Part shown: in pieces, positions 1 through 9,501 of the stretch
Layout of the letters: each line of letters begins with the position of its first letter
Numbering within the stretch: the stretch's first letter is position 1
From: Roseibium sp. HPY-6
Lineage (GTDB): Bacteria > Pseudomonadota > Alphaproteobacteria > Rhizobiales > Stappiaceae
Length of the DNA: 64,000 nt
Direction of reading: 5' to 3'
Assembly: GCF_040530035.1 (NCBI RefSeq)
Contig: NZ_JBEWCD010000001.1
Span: forward strand, 2,415,881 to 2,479,880
Notes under the pieces: generated by a model
What the model saw: only the letters and a program-made list of their open reading frames with translations
The model's database searches: none
Told to the model about the DNA's origin: nothing
Made by a program: the position numbers and the translations under genes

Positions 1-1056
1 GGCCAACCTGATTTCCGCACTCCGGACCATATTGTCGAAGCCGCAGTCAAGGCGCTTCGCGACGGCCATCACGGATACACGCCTGCGACCGGGATCGCGC
101 CGCTCAGGGAAGCCGTTTCAGCCGATCTTGCCCAACGGCATGGCGTCGAAATGAACCCGGGCAACATTCTGATCGTTCCAGGTGGCAAGGTGACCATGTT
201 CATGGCCATCTTGATGTTTGGCGAGCCCGGAACCGAAATCCTCTATCCCGACCCGGGGTTTCCGATCTATCGCTCCATGATCGAGTTCACCGGGGCCAGG
301 CCCGTTCCCGTTCCGATACGCGAGGAAAACGACTTCGCCTTTTCCGCCGAGGAAACCCTCTCGCTCCTGAACGACAGGACGCGGTTGTTGATCCTCAATT
401 CTCCTGCGAATCCGACCGGTGGTGTGACGCCGCGTTCGGAAATCGAGGCACTCGTGAGAGGTCTGGAGGAGCACCCGAACGTCGCAATCCTGTCTGACGA
501 AATCTATTCCCAGATGACCTATGACGGCATGGAGCATGTTTCGCTGCTGAAGTATGAATCGATCCGCGACAGGCTGATCCTTCTGGACGGGTGGTCCAAA
601 ACCTATGCGATGACCGGTTGGCGCATGGGCTTCTCCCTTTGGCCGGATGCTCTTGCCGACAAGGCGCGCAAACTTGCAGTCAATGCCTGGTCATGCGTGA
701 ATGCACCGGCACAATTCGCAGGCCTTGCAGCACTGACCGGGCCGCAAACTGCGGTCCGTGACATGGTGGCGGAATTCGACGGCAGACGTAAAGTGATCGT
801 CGAGGGATTGAACAGGCTGCCCGGCGTTACCTGCAGGACACCGTTGGGTGCTTTCTACGCCTTTCCAAACATTACCGGCACGGGCTGGAAAGCCAAAAAA
901 CTCGCGTCGGCCCTGCTCGAGGAGGCAGGCGTCGCAACCATAGGCGGGCCGGATTTCGGAATACTCGGCGAGGGATACATACGTCTTTCTTATGCGAACT
1001 CCACAGAAAACATCAAAGCCGCACTTGCCCGCATAGAAAAATTCCTCGAACAGTGA
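1..1056 (+). CDS. Class I/II PLP-dependent aminotransferase, 5'-truncated
   Basis: The reading frame is open from the first base of the window, so the true start lies to the left; about 351 residues are visible and roughly 35-45 N-terminal residues are probably missing. The visible N-terminus GQPDF.TP and the HGYTP..G segment are typical of the aspartate-aminotransferase fold (class I/II). Further along are NPANPTGG-like SPANPTGGV, SDEIYSQM (the PLP ring-contacting Asp/Tyr) and DGWSKTYAMTGWRMG, whose Lys (codon 598-600) is the expected Schiff-base residue; the C-terminal GYIRLSYANS carries the carboxylate-binding Arg. The family transfers amino groups between amino acids and 2-oxo acids in the cytoplasm. 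The substrate cannot be told from sequence alone. Confidence 0.93.
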   Translation, partial: GQPDFRTPDHIVEAAVKALRDGHHGYTPATGIAPLREAVSADLAQRHGVEMNPGNILIVPGGKVTMFMAILMFGEPGTEILYPDPGFPIYRSMIEFTGARPVPVPIREENDFAFSAEETLSLLNDRTRLLILNSPANPTGGVTPRSEIEALVRGLEEHPNVAILSDEIYSQMTYDGMEHVSLLKYESIRDRLILLDGWSKTYAMTGWRMGFSLWPDALADKARKLAVNAWSCVNAPAQFAGLAALTGPQTAVRDMVAEFDGRRKVIVEGLNRLPGVTCRTPLGAFYAFPNITGTGWKAKKLASALLEEAGVATIGGPDFGILGEGYIRLSYANSTENIKAALARIEKFLEQ

Positions 1057-1223
1057 GTCGTATATTTGAATTTACTGGTCAAGTTAAGTGAGCAGCCTTG
1101 AGATCAGCTTGTGAAAATAGCAAAGACTATCATGAGGTTACCTTACGTATCTGTTTTTTAATCATTTCTTGTCTTCATTTGCATTCGAGCGAAAACCGTT
1201 GAAGCAATGACGGGAGGAATTTG

Positions 1224-3386
1224 GTGGAGTTGATTACGCTCGATCTGGAGCAGTCTTTCGGGGACTTGAACGAAGCCGTTCTTGTCACGAACCCCGAAAG
1301 AACGATTGTTTTCGCCAACAAGGCTTTTGAACGGCTTCTACGGGTCGGACAGGATGACCTTATCGGCAACACGACAAGGCGGTTTTTTGCCGATCCTGCT
1401 CAATTCGACCGTATGGCGGAACTTTATCATCGTCCGGAAGACCAGCGACATCGCAAGCTCTATCCTATCGAAGCTGTTCTGGGCGACGGCACTCACAAAC
1501 AGCTTGAAGTTGTCAGCGCTCCGTTGTTCGACAGATCCCGGCGGATGTGCGGTCTTCTGTTTCTGGCACATGATGTCAGCGACCGGACCAAGCTTGAAAA
1601 CCAGTTGAGCGAAATTGTCGTGACGTTCGAGGACGCCCTGGATGCCATCCTCGAAGGCTTTGCGATCTATGATAGCGAGGACCGACTGGTTCTGTGCAAC
1701 GACACTTACCGCGAAATCTATGAAGCCTCCGCACCAGCGATGTTTCCGGGCAACCGGTTTGAAGACATCTTGCGTTTCGGCCTGAGCCACGATCAGTATG
1801 ATACGGGGCTTATGGACAATGAAGCGTGGTTGGCGGAAAGGCTCAAACAACACCAGGCTGCAGATGGCCAGATACTGGAACAGCAGCTGGACAATGGCCG
1901 CTGGCTGAGAATATCCGAGACCCGCACAAGCACGGGCGGGATTGTCGGCATTCGTGCGGATATCACCGAACTGAAACAAGCCAAGGCACTTGCTGAAAAG
2001 GCCTATCAGAACCTCCACCTCATGGCAGACAGCATCTCTGCCTGTGTCGGTGAAGTTAACCTGGAGGGCAAATGCCTGTTCCTGAACAAAACCGGATGCG
2101 AGTGGTTCAACGGGAGGTCTGAAGACCTGCTGGGTACACGTTTGCGGGAAAAGCTGCCGTGGAAAGAACGCGATGCCATCAGCTCTCTCTTTAAGCAGGC
2201 GATCAATGGACAAAAAGCGTCGGAGGAAGTCGGCCTGAACTTTCCGGACGGTGTTTTTCGCGAGTGCCAGGTGGATTGCAATCCGCGCTTTAACGATGAA
2301 GGCAATGTCGACGGCCTCGTTGTCCTTATTTCGGACATCACGAACCGCAAGAAAACCGAGCGCACGCTCGCCGAGCTTTATGCGATCACGTCCACGAGGG
2401 AACTTGGCCACGAGGACAAGATCGCCGAGATCCTGCGCCTCGGATGCGAACACTTTGATCTTCCGGTCGGCATCATTAGCAGGGTTTTTAACGAGACCTA
2501 CACGATCACGCACGCGCAAAGTCCCGGCAACGTCGTAACTCCGGGACAGTCGTTCGAACTCAAGGATACCTATTGCACTCTGACGCTTCAGGCGGATGAG
2601 CCGATCGCGACGGCCCATGCGGCCGAATCCGAATTTGCCGGACATCCTTGTTACGAACTCTTCGGCGTCGAGACTTATATCGGAGCTCCATTGCTCGTCG
2701 ACGGCGTTGTGCATGGCACGATCAATTTCACCGCCCAGGAGATCCGGAAACGTCCGTTTACATCGGCTGACGTGCAGATCATCCGGCAGTTTGCCGATTG
2801 GATTGGCCATGAAATCGCGCGTCAACGCGATCACCAGGCGCTGATGGATGCCAAAATCCGCATGGAGCGCATCGCGAGTATTGATGACCTGACCCAGATC
2901 TTCAACCGGCGGGCCTTTCTTGAACACGCAGAAAGGGAAATTCAGCGTTTCCGCAGATCGAAGACGGCCTTTGTTGCCGTCATGATGGATATCGACAGGT
3001 TCAAGAACATCAACGATCTGCACGGCCATGCTGCCGGAGACGAAGTCCTGCAGCTGTTTGCACGCACGATCTCCAACGAACTCCGTTCGACCGACGTCTT
3101 CGGTCGTGTCGGCGGAGAAGAGTTTTGCCTGATCCTGAGCGACACGGATCTCCAGGAGGCACTGCACGTTTGTGAAAGGCTCCGCAAGCGCATTGTCTAC
3201 GGGTGCCAACTGGAGCAGGTCGAGCAGACCGTAACCTGCAGTATGGGACTGGCGCTCTCAACCCGTGAAGACGTTGCTTTTTCATCGCTCATGCAAAAAG
3301 CCGATACGGCCCTTTACGAAGCGAAGACGACAGGGCGCAACAAATGCGTTGTCTATGCGCCGGCCCCCGACGCCGTCTCCGCATAA
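1224..3386 (+). CDS. Diguanylate cyclase with PAS, GAF and GGDEF domains
   Basis: A 720-residue cytoplasmic signalling protein. Rough order: PAS (10-115), PAS with a central acidic segment (130-250), PAS (258-375), GAF (385-545), GGDEF (550-712). The active-site loop GGEEF is at about residue 630, and RSTD (RxxD) lies five residues before it, so both the catalytic signature and the product-inhibition I-site are intact; the enzyme should make cyclic di-GMP from two GTP and be feedback-inhibited. No membrane segment is visible, so the inputs are probably soluble ligands or redox cofactors read by the PAS/GAF modules. There is no ATG. GTG at 1224 is chosen over TTG at 1221 because GGGAGGA at 1212-1218 sits at a better distance. 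Confidence 0.93.
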   Translation: MELITLDLEQSFGDLNEAVLVTNPERTIVFANKAFERLLRVGQDDLIGNTTRRFFADPAQFDRMAELYHRPEDQRHRKLYPIEAVLGDGTHKQLEVVSAPLFDRSRRMCGLLFLAHDVSDRTKLENQLSEIVVTFEDALDAILEGFAIYDSEDRLVLCNDTYREIYEASAPAMFPGNRFEDILRFGLSHDQYDTGLMDNEAWLAERLKQHQAADGQILEQQLDNGRWLRISETRTSTGGIVGIRADITELKQAKALAEKAYQNLHLMADSISACVGEVNLEGKCLFLNKTGCEWFNGRSEDLLGTRLREKLPWKERDAISSLFKQAINGQKASEEVGLNFPDGVFRECQVDCNPRFNDEGNVDGLVVLISDITNRKKTERTLAELYAITSTRELGHEDKIAEILRLGCEHFDLPVGIISRVFNETYTITHAQSPGNVVTPGQSFELKDTYCTLTLQADEPIATAHAAESEFAGHPCYELFGVETYIGAPLLVDGVVHGTINFTAQEIRKRPFTSADVQIIRQFADWIGHEIARQRDHQALMDAKIRMERIASIDDLTQIFNRRAFLEHAEREIQRFRRSKTAFVAVMMDIDRFKNINDLHGHAAGDEVLQLFARTISNELRSTDVFGRVGGEEFCLILSDTDLQEALHVCERLRKRIVYGCQLEQVEQTVTCSMGLALSTREDVAFSSLMQKADTALYEAKTTGRNKCVVYAPAPDAVSA

Positions 3387-3475
3387 GATCCATATGAGAG
3401 CATGTTCCTGCGCGGTGGTTCGTCGCGCCTGACGGCGTTGCGCGCCAAGCGCACGCTTAACCGCTCGAGCAGCCG

Positions 3476-4567
3476 TTAGTCCGCGAGCCTTTGCGCAAGA
3501 CGCACACCCGGCGGCGGCGAGCTCTCTCTGATCCGCAGTTCCGGTTCAATGACGATCGGCTTGTTCGGTACCCGGTCACCGGCCACTTGCCGTAGAAGGG
3601 TCAGCGCGGCAAGGCGCCCGATCTTGTCCGGCTGGTTGGCAACTGTCGTGAGCGCAGGGGTGCGCGCGTCGGCGCCGTCGATATCATCATATCCCGTAAT
3701 CGCCATGTCCGGCCCGGGTTCGATTCCGGCACGCCGAAGCGTTGTCATCATGCCGAAGGCGACCAGATCGTTGAAGCCGACAATCGCGGTCGGCCGTTCC
3801 TCCGCCTCCATGATGGCGGGAACCGCCGCGCGCCCGTCGGCCTGGGTCATGAGCTCCGGCAGGTCGACTTGCGTGTCGGGGTCTATGCCGGCCTCTTTCA
3901 AGGCCTTCCGCCATCCTTCATTCCGGTGGCGGCCGGTCGAACTGTCCCGGCGCCCGCCTGCCATGCCGATCTTTTTGTGCCCCTGGGCCAGCAGGTGCTT
4001 GGTAATCATATAGGTTCCGGCAAGGTCGTCACCGCGCACGCAAGGGGCCCAGACGCCCGGAACTTCGCGCGCAACGAGCGTCACGGGGATGCCCTGATCC
4101 ACGAGCCGGTTGATCTCTTCAGCCGTTGTGCCGACAGACGGGCATAGGATCAGTCCATCTGCCCTGTGCTGGAGCAACGTGTTCACAAAGCCCCGCTGAC
4201 GCTTCACGTCGTCCCTGTGGTTGCAGATGAAGATCATCTGCCCCTGCTCTTCAAGCACGTCTTCCAGCGCTGAAAAGACTTCAGCAAAGTAAGGATTGAG
4301 AATGTCGTGAACGGCAACCCCGACGATTTGGCTCCGCGACGTGCGCAGCGACGCGGCAGAGCGGTTATAGATGTAACCTATCTCTTCAGCTGTCTGCTTG
4401 ACCTTCTCCCGTGTTTCTTCAGCCACGAGCGGGCTGTCGCGCAGCGCAAGCGAGACCGTTGCCGTCGATATGCCCAGCTGGTCGGCAATGTGGCCCAGTG
4501 TCAGCCTTTTACCCGGTTTCGGGGGCAAGTCCGATTGCGATGTCGTGGAGTCTTTGTCTTCTGACAT
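3476..4567 (-). CDS. LacI-family transcriptional regulator
   Basis: A 363-residue repressor-type protein. After a short polar tail, the LacI helix-turn-helix begins near residue 21 (LTLGHIADQLGISTATVSLALRDSP as the motif region), followed by the hinge helix around NRSAASLRTSRS and a periplasmic-binding-protein-like effector domain (about 80-345). The C-terminal ...IVIEPELRIRESS is typical of the family, which usually senses a sugar or sugar derivative. No transport or catabolic gene lies next to it: it stands alone between a diguanylate cyclase and an OmpA lipoprotein, so its target is unknown. No clear palindromic operator is seen in 4568-4645. Confidence 0.93.
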   Translation of the reverse strand: MSEDKDSTTSQSDLPPKPGKRLTLGHIADQLGISTATVSLALRDSPLVAEETREKVKQTAEEIGYIYNRSAASLRTSRSQIVGVAVHDILNPYFAEVFSALEDVLEEQGQMIFICNHRDDVKRQRGFVNTLLQHRADGLILCPSVGTTAEEINRLVDQGIPVTLVAREVPGVWAPCVRGDDLAGTYMITKHLLAQGHKKIGMAGGRRDSSTGRHRNEGWRKALKEAGIDPDTQVDLPELMTQADGRAAVPAIMEAEERPTAIVGFNDLVAFGMMTTLRRAGIEPGPDMAITGYDDIDGADARTPALTTVANQPDKIGRLAALTLLRQVAGDRVPNKPIVIEPELRIRESSPPPGVRLAQRLAD

Positions 4568-4645
4568 TCAACAGTCTCTATTTCCGCGGCGACTGAGTGG
4601 ACCGATATATCCCTCAGCCGCTGCGGTAAACAGACAATTCGTCGA

Positions 4646-5179
4646 CTATCGAGCCTGGGGCGCGGATTCGTCGAATTCTTCCCGCAAATTGACGACCACA
4701 CGGCGGTTCTGCGACTGGCACTCGATCGAAGCGCAATCGGTTACCGGACGTTCCACACCATAGCCCTTGGACCACAAGCGCTTCGGACTGACGCCCAGCG
4801 ACACCAACTCGGCCATGACCGCGTCGGCTCTTTGCGCAGAAAGCGTTTTCTGGGCAGCTTCGCTGCCCGGGTCATCGGCATGGCCCTGTACCTTGACCAG
4901 CCATTTCCGGTTCTGCTTGAGCCAGTCGGCCTGGCTCTTGATTGTCATCTTGGCTTCTTCGGTGACAACCGCCGATCCGCGGTCAAAATAGACCCGACGG
5001 CCAACATTGATGATGAACTCTTCCTCCGAGCCGGAAGAAATCTCACCAAACCCGGCGGCCGGTGCGTTCGTGACATCCGGCGACGACAGCCCGCCAGCCG
5101 TGTTACAGGCAGCCAGCCCCAACACACATATTGCGGCGATCAATGCACTCTGGCCCCATCGGCCAATCCAATTTCCCAA
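4646..5179 (-). CDS. OmpA-family peptidoglycan-binding lipoprotein
   Basis: A 177-residue envelope protein. The N-terminus is a lipoprotein signal with hydrophobic core AALIAAICVLGLAAC-like and a lipobox LAAC, putting the lipidated Cys near residue 25. Residues 55-170 form an OmpA/MotB C-terminal domain: YFDRGS at the start, the core VQGHADDPGS and the closing QSQNRRVVVNL, which contribute the Asp and Arg that bind diaminopimelate in this family. It resembles Pal in build but no tol genes are nearby, so it is better called a Pal/OmpA-like lipoprotein tethering the outer membrane to peptidoglycan. It is followed downstream by the LacI gene and preceded by an L,D-transpeptidase on the same strand, a plausible cell-wall pairing. 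Confidence 0.88.
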   Translation of the reverse strand: MGNWIGRWGQSALIAAICVLGLAACNTAGGLSSPDVTNAPAAGFGEISSGSEEEFIINVGRRVYFDRGSAVVTEEAKMTIKSQADWLKQNRKWLVKVQGHADDPGSEAAQKTLSAQRADAVMAELVSLGVSPKRLWSKGYGVERPVTDCASIECQSQNRRVVVNLREEFDESAPQAR

Positions 5180-5221
5180 GAACGCCCCCCAGACTTTCCT
5201 TATGTCAAATACGTGCCGGCC

Positions 5222-5866
5222 TTAGCCGGCACTCGCACCCAAATGCTCAAGAACGAGCACAGCAGTACCTTTCGGACAACGCTGATAAAGATCGATAATG
5301 TCTTCCGGCAGCATGCGGATACACCCACTGGACACATCGTGACCGATGCTCCAAGGCTCGAGCGTCCCATGCAGCCGATAGCCCGTATCGCTGCCGTTGT
5401 TGTAGAGGTATAGCGCACGCGGGCCCAAGGGGTTGTTGGCCGCGCCGCCTTCAACCCGGCGCGGCAGCTCCGGTTGACGCTTCAGCATTTCGGGCGGCGG
5501 CACCCAGCGCGGCCAGAGCGCTTTCCGGTCGATCCGGGCGCGGCCATACCACTTGAAGCCCTCACGGCCAACACCGACGCCGTATCTCAACGCGGTGTTG
5601 TTTTCCCAGATCCAGTAAAGGAAGTGATTCCGGGTGTCCACGACCACGGTTCCGGGAGGCTCCGGGCTGAAATACTTGACCATTTGGCGACGCCAGACAG
5701 GATCAATGCGGTTTAAGTTCGTCCGCCGGTACTGGTAGCCGTTGTCCTGCTCGTAGCCGTTGAAATACGCGTTTGCGGCAGCATTGGCATGCGCCAGTTT
5801 CGGTAGTGCGAAGGTCCCCGCAACTGCTGCGGCTCCTCCTAAAAATGTGCGGCGATCAATTGCCAT
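5222..5866 (-). CDS. L,D-transpeptidase (YkuD/ErfK family), Tat-like exported
   Basis: A 214-residue exported cell-wall enzyme. The N-terminus has a twin-arginine motif (DRRTFLGG) followed by a hydrophobic stretch and a likely cleavage site after LAHA. The YkuD domain spans roughly 70-205 and ends with the catalytic HGT...SSGCIRM motif, with Cys182 as nucleophile. The family makes 3-3 cross-links between diaminopimelate residues or attaches lipoproteins to peptidoglycan. It lies 42 bases upstream of an OmpA-type lipoprotein on the same strand, so the two may be co-transcribed. The 159 bases upstream (5867-6025) hold no other gene. Confidence 0.93.
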   Translation of the reverse strand: MAIDRRTFLGGAAAVAGTFALPKLAHANAAANAYFNGYEQDNGYQYRRTNLNRIDPVWRRQMVKYFSPEPPGTVVVDTRNHFLYWIWENNTALRYGVGVGREGFKWYGRARIDRKALWPRWVPPPEMLKRQPELPRRVEGGAANNPLGPRALYLYNNGSDTGYRLHGTLEPWSIGHDVSSGCIRMLPEDIIDLYQRCPKGTAVLVLEHLGASAG

Positions 5867-6025
5867 CCCATTCCTCCTAGACAGGTTGGTGAGGAAAATT
5901 CACCTAGGGTCTACGCCAGCCGCCATTAAGAGGGAAACTCACGCGAGCCGTCAACCGCCAAGCTGTGAATGTGTCGGTCTGCTGACTGGAGAACAAATGA
6001 ATATCGTTAAAAATACTGATGGTTT

Positions 6026-6931
6026 TTAGATCCCGCGAACACGTTCCCGGTAGAGAATGTAAAGACCCGACCCGACAACAATGCCGGCTCCAACCAGCGT
6101 GAGCCCGCCCGGCACGTCGCCGAACACCAGATAGCCGAGGCCTACCATCCATACGATCTGGGTGTAGATAAAGGGTGCCAGAACAGGCGCAGGCGCCATG
6201 CGATGGGCAATGATAAAGAGAAAATGCCCCCCACCGCCGAAGATACCCGTCGCGAACAAAAGGACCCAGGTCCAGATATCGGGCGGCGTTACCCAAACGG
6301 ACAGACCGGCTGGTGTCATGGCAACGGCCGCCACAATCCCGGAGAGGATAAGCATCCCGGCAGAGCTGTCCGTTGCCGTCAACTGGCGCGTGAGAATTGC
6401 ATAAATTGCGTAAAAAACCATGGAAGCGACAGAATAGATGGCTGCCCAGTGCATGCCGCCAAGTCCTGGTTGTGTCACAACAAGAACACCGGAGAACCCG
6501 ACGACAATTGCCGCCCATCGCCGTGGCCCCGCCCACTCACCGAGGAGAGGCCCGGCAAGCGCTGTGATAACGAACGGCGCCGCGAACATGATTGCCGTGG
6601 TTTCGGCGAGTTGCAGATACCGGACCGCAAGAAAATTGAAAATGGTGATACCCAGCAGACAAAACGCTCTGACGATTTGGAGCACGGGTCTTCTGGTTCT
6701 CAAGAGCGAAGTGTTGCTCCAAACGCGAAACAAAACGAAAGACAGGATCACGTGACTGACGAAGCGCAGCCAGACGATCTGAAGCGTTGGCACCGTTTCG
6801 ATGAGATACTTTGCCGTCGCGTCCAGCAGAGAGAAGCAAAGACAGGCAAGGACGATCAGACCAATGCCCGCCAGAGGCGCCGCCTGCGGCACCGGTGCCT
6901 TATCCTGAACGCCCTGGGACTCGTCCCTCAT
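6026..6931 (-). CDS. DMT-superfamily (EamA) transporter
   Basis: A 301-residue inner-membrane protein made of two EamA repeats (about 20-155 and 170-298), giving ten predicted transmembrane helices. Typical features are the first helix LIVLACLCFSLLDATAKYL, the ETTAIMFAAPFVITALAGPLLGE segment closing repeat one and the AHRMAPAPVLAPFIYTQIVWMVGLGYLVFGD segment closing repeat two. The family exports small metabolites such as amino acids, purines or polyamines; the substrate here is not predictable. It is divergent from the DNA-repair gene at 7063. Confidence 0.9.
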   Translation of the reverse strand: MRDESQGVQDKAPVPQAAPLAGIGLIVLACLCFSLLDATAKYLIETVPTLQIVWLRFVSHVILSFVLFRVWSNTSLLRTRRPVLQIVRAFCLLGITIFNFLAVRYLQLAETTAIMFAAPFVITALAGPLLGEWAGPRRWAAIVVGFSGVLVVTQPGLGGMHWAAIYSVASMVFYAIYAILTRQLTATDSSAGMLILSGIVAAVAMTPAGLSVWVTPPDIWTWVLLFATGIFGGGGHFLFIIAHRMAPAPVLAPFIYTQIVWMVGLGYLVFGDVPGGLTLVGAGIVVGSGLYILYRERVRGI

Positions 6932-7062
6932 CAGCAGTTGATCCTGTCCAAATCATCCGCAGATGAAAACAAGAGGAAGGCAGGACACCGGCAAATGGGA
7001 GTGTCTGCTTGAGATCGGACCGGCAACCCACTAGAGATTTAACTAGAGAAGCGGGAGCCGGA

Positions 7063-7518
7063 ATGCCTGTCACGGATATCGAAACATGGCTGGGACGCCT
7101 TTCCATTCATGAAACTGAAGGCGCAATAACTCAATTACAATGGGACAGCGCGAAACACCAAGACGAAACGCCCCTGCTCCGCGAAGCAGCATCGCAGGTT
7201 GTCGCCTACCTGGAAGGAAAGCTCAAGGATTTCGATCTGCCGCTGGCACCGAAGGGTGGTGATCTGCACCAGGCCGTCTTCAAGGCAATGCTTGAAATAC
7301 CTTATGGAAGCACGCGTACATACGGAGACGTTGCGAAAGAACTGAATACCTACGGTCAGCCCGTTGGTCAGGCCTGCGGTGCCAATCCGATCCCCATTAT
7401 CATTCCCTGCCACCGTATCCTGTCAGCCAACGGTCTTGGCGGCTACTCAGGCTCGGGCGGTCTGGATACAAAAATAGCATTGCTCAAACTGGAAGGCGGG
7501 TACCCGTTTCTTGTCTGA
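7063..7518 (+). CDS. ogt: Methylated-DNA--[protein]-cysteine S-methyltransferase
   Basis: A 151-residue suicide DNA-repair protein that moves the alkyl group from O6-alkylguanine to its own cysteine. The active-site motif PCHRI (Cys116) and the preceding helix-turn-helix IPYGSTRTYGDVAKEL with QACGANPIPIIIPCHR are intact, and GGYSGSGGLDTKIALLKLEG closes the domain. The N-terminal part is short and lacks the AdaA metal-binding region, so this is an Ogt/MGMT type rather than Ada. ATG at 7063, preceded by GCGGGAG, is preferred to an upstream in-frame TTG at 7009. Confidence 0.93.
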   Translation: MPVTDIETWLGRLSIHETEGAITQLQWDSAKHQDETPLLREAASQVVAYLEGKLKDFDLPLAPKGGDLHQAVFKAMLEIPYGSTRTYGDVAKELNTYGQPVGQACGANPIPIIIPCHRILSANGLGGYSGSGGLDTKIALLKLEGGYPFLV

Positions 7519-7742
7519 ACGCGGCAGGTATCGAATCGACTCCCCCCGGTTTCGATATCCTGGATCTGATTGCTTGGCGGCAGTCGTGGCAAACGGTTCT
7601 TCGGCGATAGTTTCCCCGCAAATGCGCTGCAAAAAGTTCTTTTTTCATCCGAATACGGGCAGACACTTGCAAGTGCAGTCGGCCTGTCGCAAACACATCA
7701 TACGTTTTCGTCCGGCAATCTATCACCTGCTAAGGAGCGGCC
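7519..7742. other. Intergenic stretch, nothing clear
   Basis: These 224 bases separate the alkyltransferase gene from the DUF808 gene. A GGAG-type ribosome site (AAGGAGC at about 7733-7739) serves the downstream ATG. No convincing terminator, palindrome or small gene was seen. Confidence 0.5.
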
Positions 7743-8723
7743 ATGAGCGGACTACTCGCCCTTCTCGATGACATCGCGGCTATTGCCAAGGTGGCCGCCG
7801 CATCCGTCGACGACGTATTGGGTCAAGCTGCCAAGGCAGGATCCAAGGCAGCAGGAGCCGTCATCGACGATGCAGCCGTGACACCAAAATATGTCACGGG
7901 CTTCAGTCCGGCACGTGAACTCCCGATCGTCTGGCGCATCGCGCGGGGTTCGCTCAAGAACAAGTTGCTGTTCCTGCTCCCGGTCGGGTTGGCCCTGAAC
8001 GAATTCGCGCCATGGACAATCACACCGCTTCTGATGCTTGGCGGCGCTTATCTGTGCTTCGAAGGTGCCGAAAAAGTGCATCACCTTTTTGCGCACAAGC
8101 AGAATCATGTCGCGGATCTGCCCCTGGAAGAAGCGGTCGACGCGGTTCACCTGGAAGAACAAAAGGTATCGGGGGCGATCAAGACCGATTTCATTCTGTC
8201 GGCCGAGATCATGACGATCGCTCTTTCCGAAATCCCGGAAAGCAATATCTGGATGGAAGCGGCGACACTCGCGGTGGTCGCAATCGGCATCACCGTCATG
8301 GTCTACGGGTCTGTCGCCCTGATCGTGAAGGCCGACGATGTCGGGTTGATGATGTCGTCGAAAGGCCGCCTGTCGGTTGTGCGCGCATTTGGACGCGGCA
8401 TCGTCAAGGCGATGCCGGGCTTTTTGAAACTCCTCATGGTCGTCGGCACGGCGGCGATGCTCTGGGTTGGCGGCTCCATCGTCATCCACGGCCTCAAGGA
8501 ACTCGGAGTGAAGTGGCTCTACGGCACAATTCACGATATCGCACACGCCGTGGCTCACTCTGTCGGCCAGATTGAAGGCTTCATAGCCTGGGCGACGACC
8601 GCCTCACTCGACGGCGTTTTCGGCCTGATCCTGGGGCTGATCCTGATACTGGTGGTCAGCAAGGTGATTCTCCCGATCTGGAATTCGTTCCGCAAGGATT
8701 CCGACAAGGTCAGCAAACACTGA
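7743..8723 (+). CDS. DUF808 family (YedI-like) inner-membrane protein
   Basis: A 326-residue multi-spanning membrane protein. The N-terminus GLLALLDDIAAIAKVAAASVDD and the following KAAGAVIDDAAVTPKYV are the hallmark of DUF808/YedI proteins. About five hydrophobic helices can be picked out, including IPESNIWMEAATLAVVAIGITVMVYG and the C-terminal FGLILGLILILVVSKVILPIW. The molecular function of the family is not established. The gene stands alone between an alkyltransferase and thiopurine methyltransferase, and context gives no further hint. Confidence 0.92.
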   Translation: MSGLLALLDDIAAIAKVAAASVDDVLGQAAKAGSKAAGAVIDDAAVTPKYVTGFSPARELPIVWRIARGSLKNKLLFLLPVGLALNEFAPWTITPLLMLGGAYLCFEGAEKVHHLFAHKQNHVADLPLEEAVDAVHLEEQKVSGAIKTDFILSAEIMTIALSEIPESNIWMEAATLAVVAIGITVMVYGSVALIVKADDVGLMMSSKGRLSVVRAFGRGIVKAMPGFLKLLMVVGTAAMLWVGGSIVIHGLKELGVKWLYGTIHDIAHAVAHSVGQIEGFIAWATTASLDGVFGLILGLILILVVSKVILPIWNSFRKDSDKVSKH

Positions 8724-8776
8724 ACGCTACCAATGGTTTGTATCCGGGCCCGGCAGTGACAAACGGCTGACTGCGC

Positions 8777-9445
8777 CTACCCTTGCTTGAGTGGCCGGCC
8801 TCTGGATCCAAGCGGCTGCAAAAGCCAGGCTTGCTCTTCACCGGAACAACGCTCTGCGAGGGGTCCGGTTATTGGCACACTCGCAAGGCGTTCGATGACA
8901 AATTGATCGTCAAAGAGATCGTGAATTCTATCCTCCGGTACGGAAAAGGGAGGGCCGTCCATCTGCGACTGATCATAGTCGTAGGTCACCAGCAAGCGTG
9001 GCACGTCACGGCACAAAACACGCATCTGGCTGGTGTAGGCGGCCCGCATATGCGGTGGGAGCGCAACTAGTGCTCCCCGGTCATAGACCGCATCAATGAA
9101 CCCGACATCCTCTGCTTTCAGCTTAAAAAAATCACCGGCCCAGATCGTGAGGTTGTCTCTCGAATATCTTGTGAGCGCGCCGCTCTGCGTGGTCTCCGGG
9201 GTCACGCCAAGGCGATCAAAGACCGCTTCAACCGCATCGAAATTCAGCTCCGCACCGCTTACACGCAGGCCTTTTGTAAGAAGCCAGTCAATGTCGACGG
9301 CCTTGCCGCACAACGGAACAAATATGTGCCTCCCTTGCGCCAGCCCCAATGCGTCGAGATGATCGCTGAGGTGCCGGTTCGGCACCCCTTCGTGAAAGCC
9401 GATCTTTCCTTCCTGCCAACGATGCTGCCAGAACGCTTTTTCCAT
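8777..9445 (-). CDS. tpm: Thiopurine S-methyltransferase (TPMT family)
   Basis: A 222-residue soluble SAM-dependent methyltransferase. The N-terminus FWQHRWQEGKIGFHEG and the segment IFVPLCGKAVDIDWLLTKG are diagnostic of the bacterial TPMT family; AELNFDAVEAVF and DFFKL follow as SAM-binding elements, and YDRGALVALPPHMRAAYTSQM is the family's central motif. In bacteria these enzymes methylate thiopurines and also tellurite or selenite. The length matches the usual 215-220 residues. It is convergent with the DUF808 gene and lies just upstream of TauE/SafE on the same strand. Confidence 0.93.
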   Translation of the reverse strand: MEKAFWQHRWQEGKIGFHEGVPNRHLSDHLDALGLAQGRHIFVPLCGKAVDIDWLLTKGLRVSGAELNFDAVEAVFDRLGVTPETTQSGALTRYSRDNLTIWAGDFFKLKAEDVGFIDAVYDRGALVALPPHMRAAYTSQMRVLCRDVPRLLVTYDYDQSQMDGPPFSVPEDRIHDLFDDQFVIERLASVPITGPLAERCSGEEQAWLLQPLGSRGRPLKQG

Positions 9446-9501
9446 GACTTTGAAAGCTCCGTGATGAAAGTCGGCTGCGAGACGTGCTGCCAGACCTCGT
9501 A

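Noticed and set aside
1338..3209. A 623-codon open frame on the minus strand
   Set aside because: It is exactly antisense to the PAS/GAF/GGDEF gene; the translation has no domain signature while the plus-strand frame has several.
4568..4645. Possible LacI operator upstream of the first LacI gene
   Set aside because: Only a loose CAGCCGCTGCGG-type symmetry is present; no central-CG palindrome comparable to those at operons A and B.
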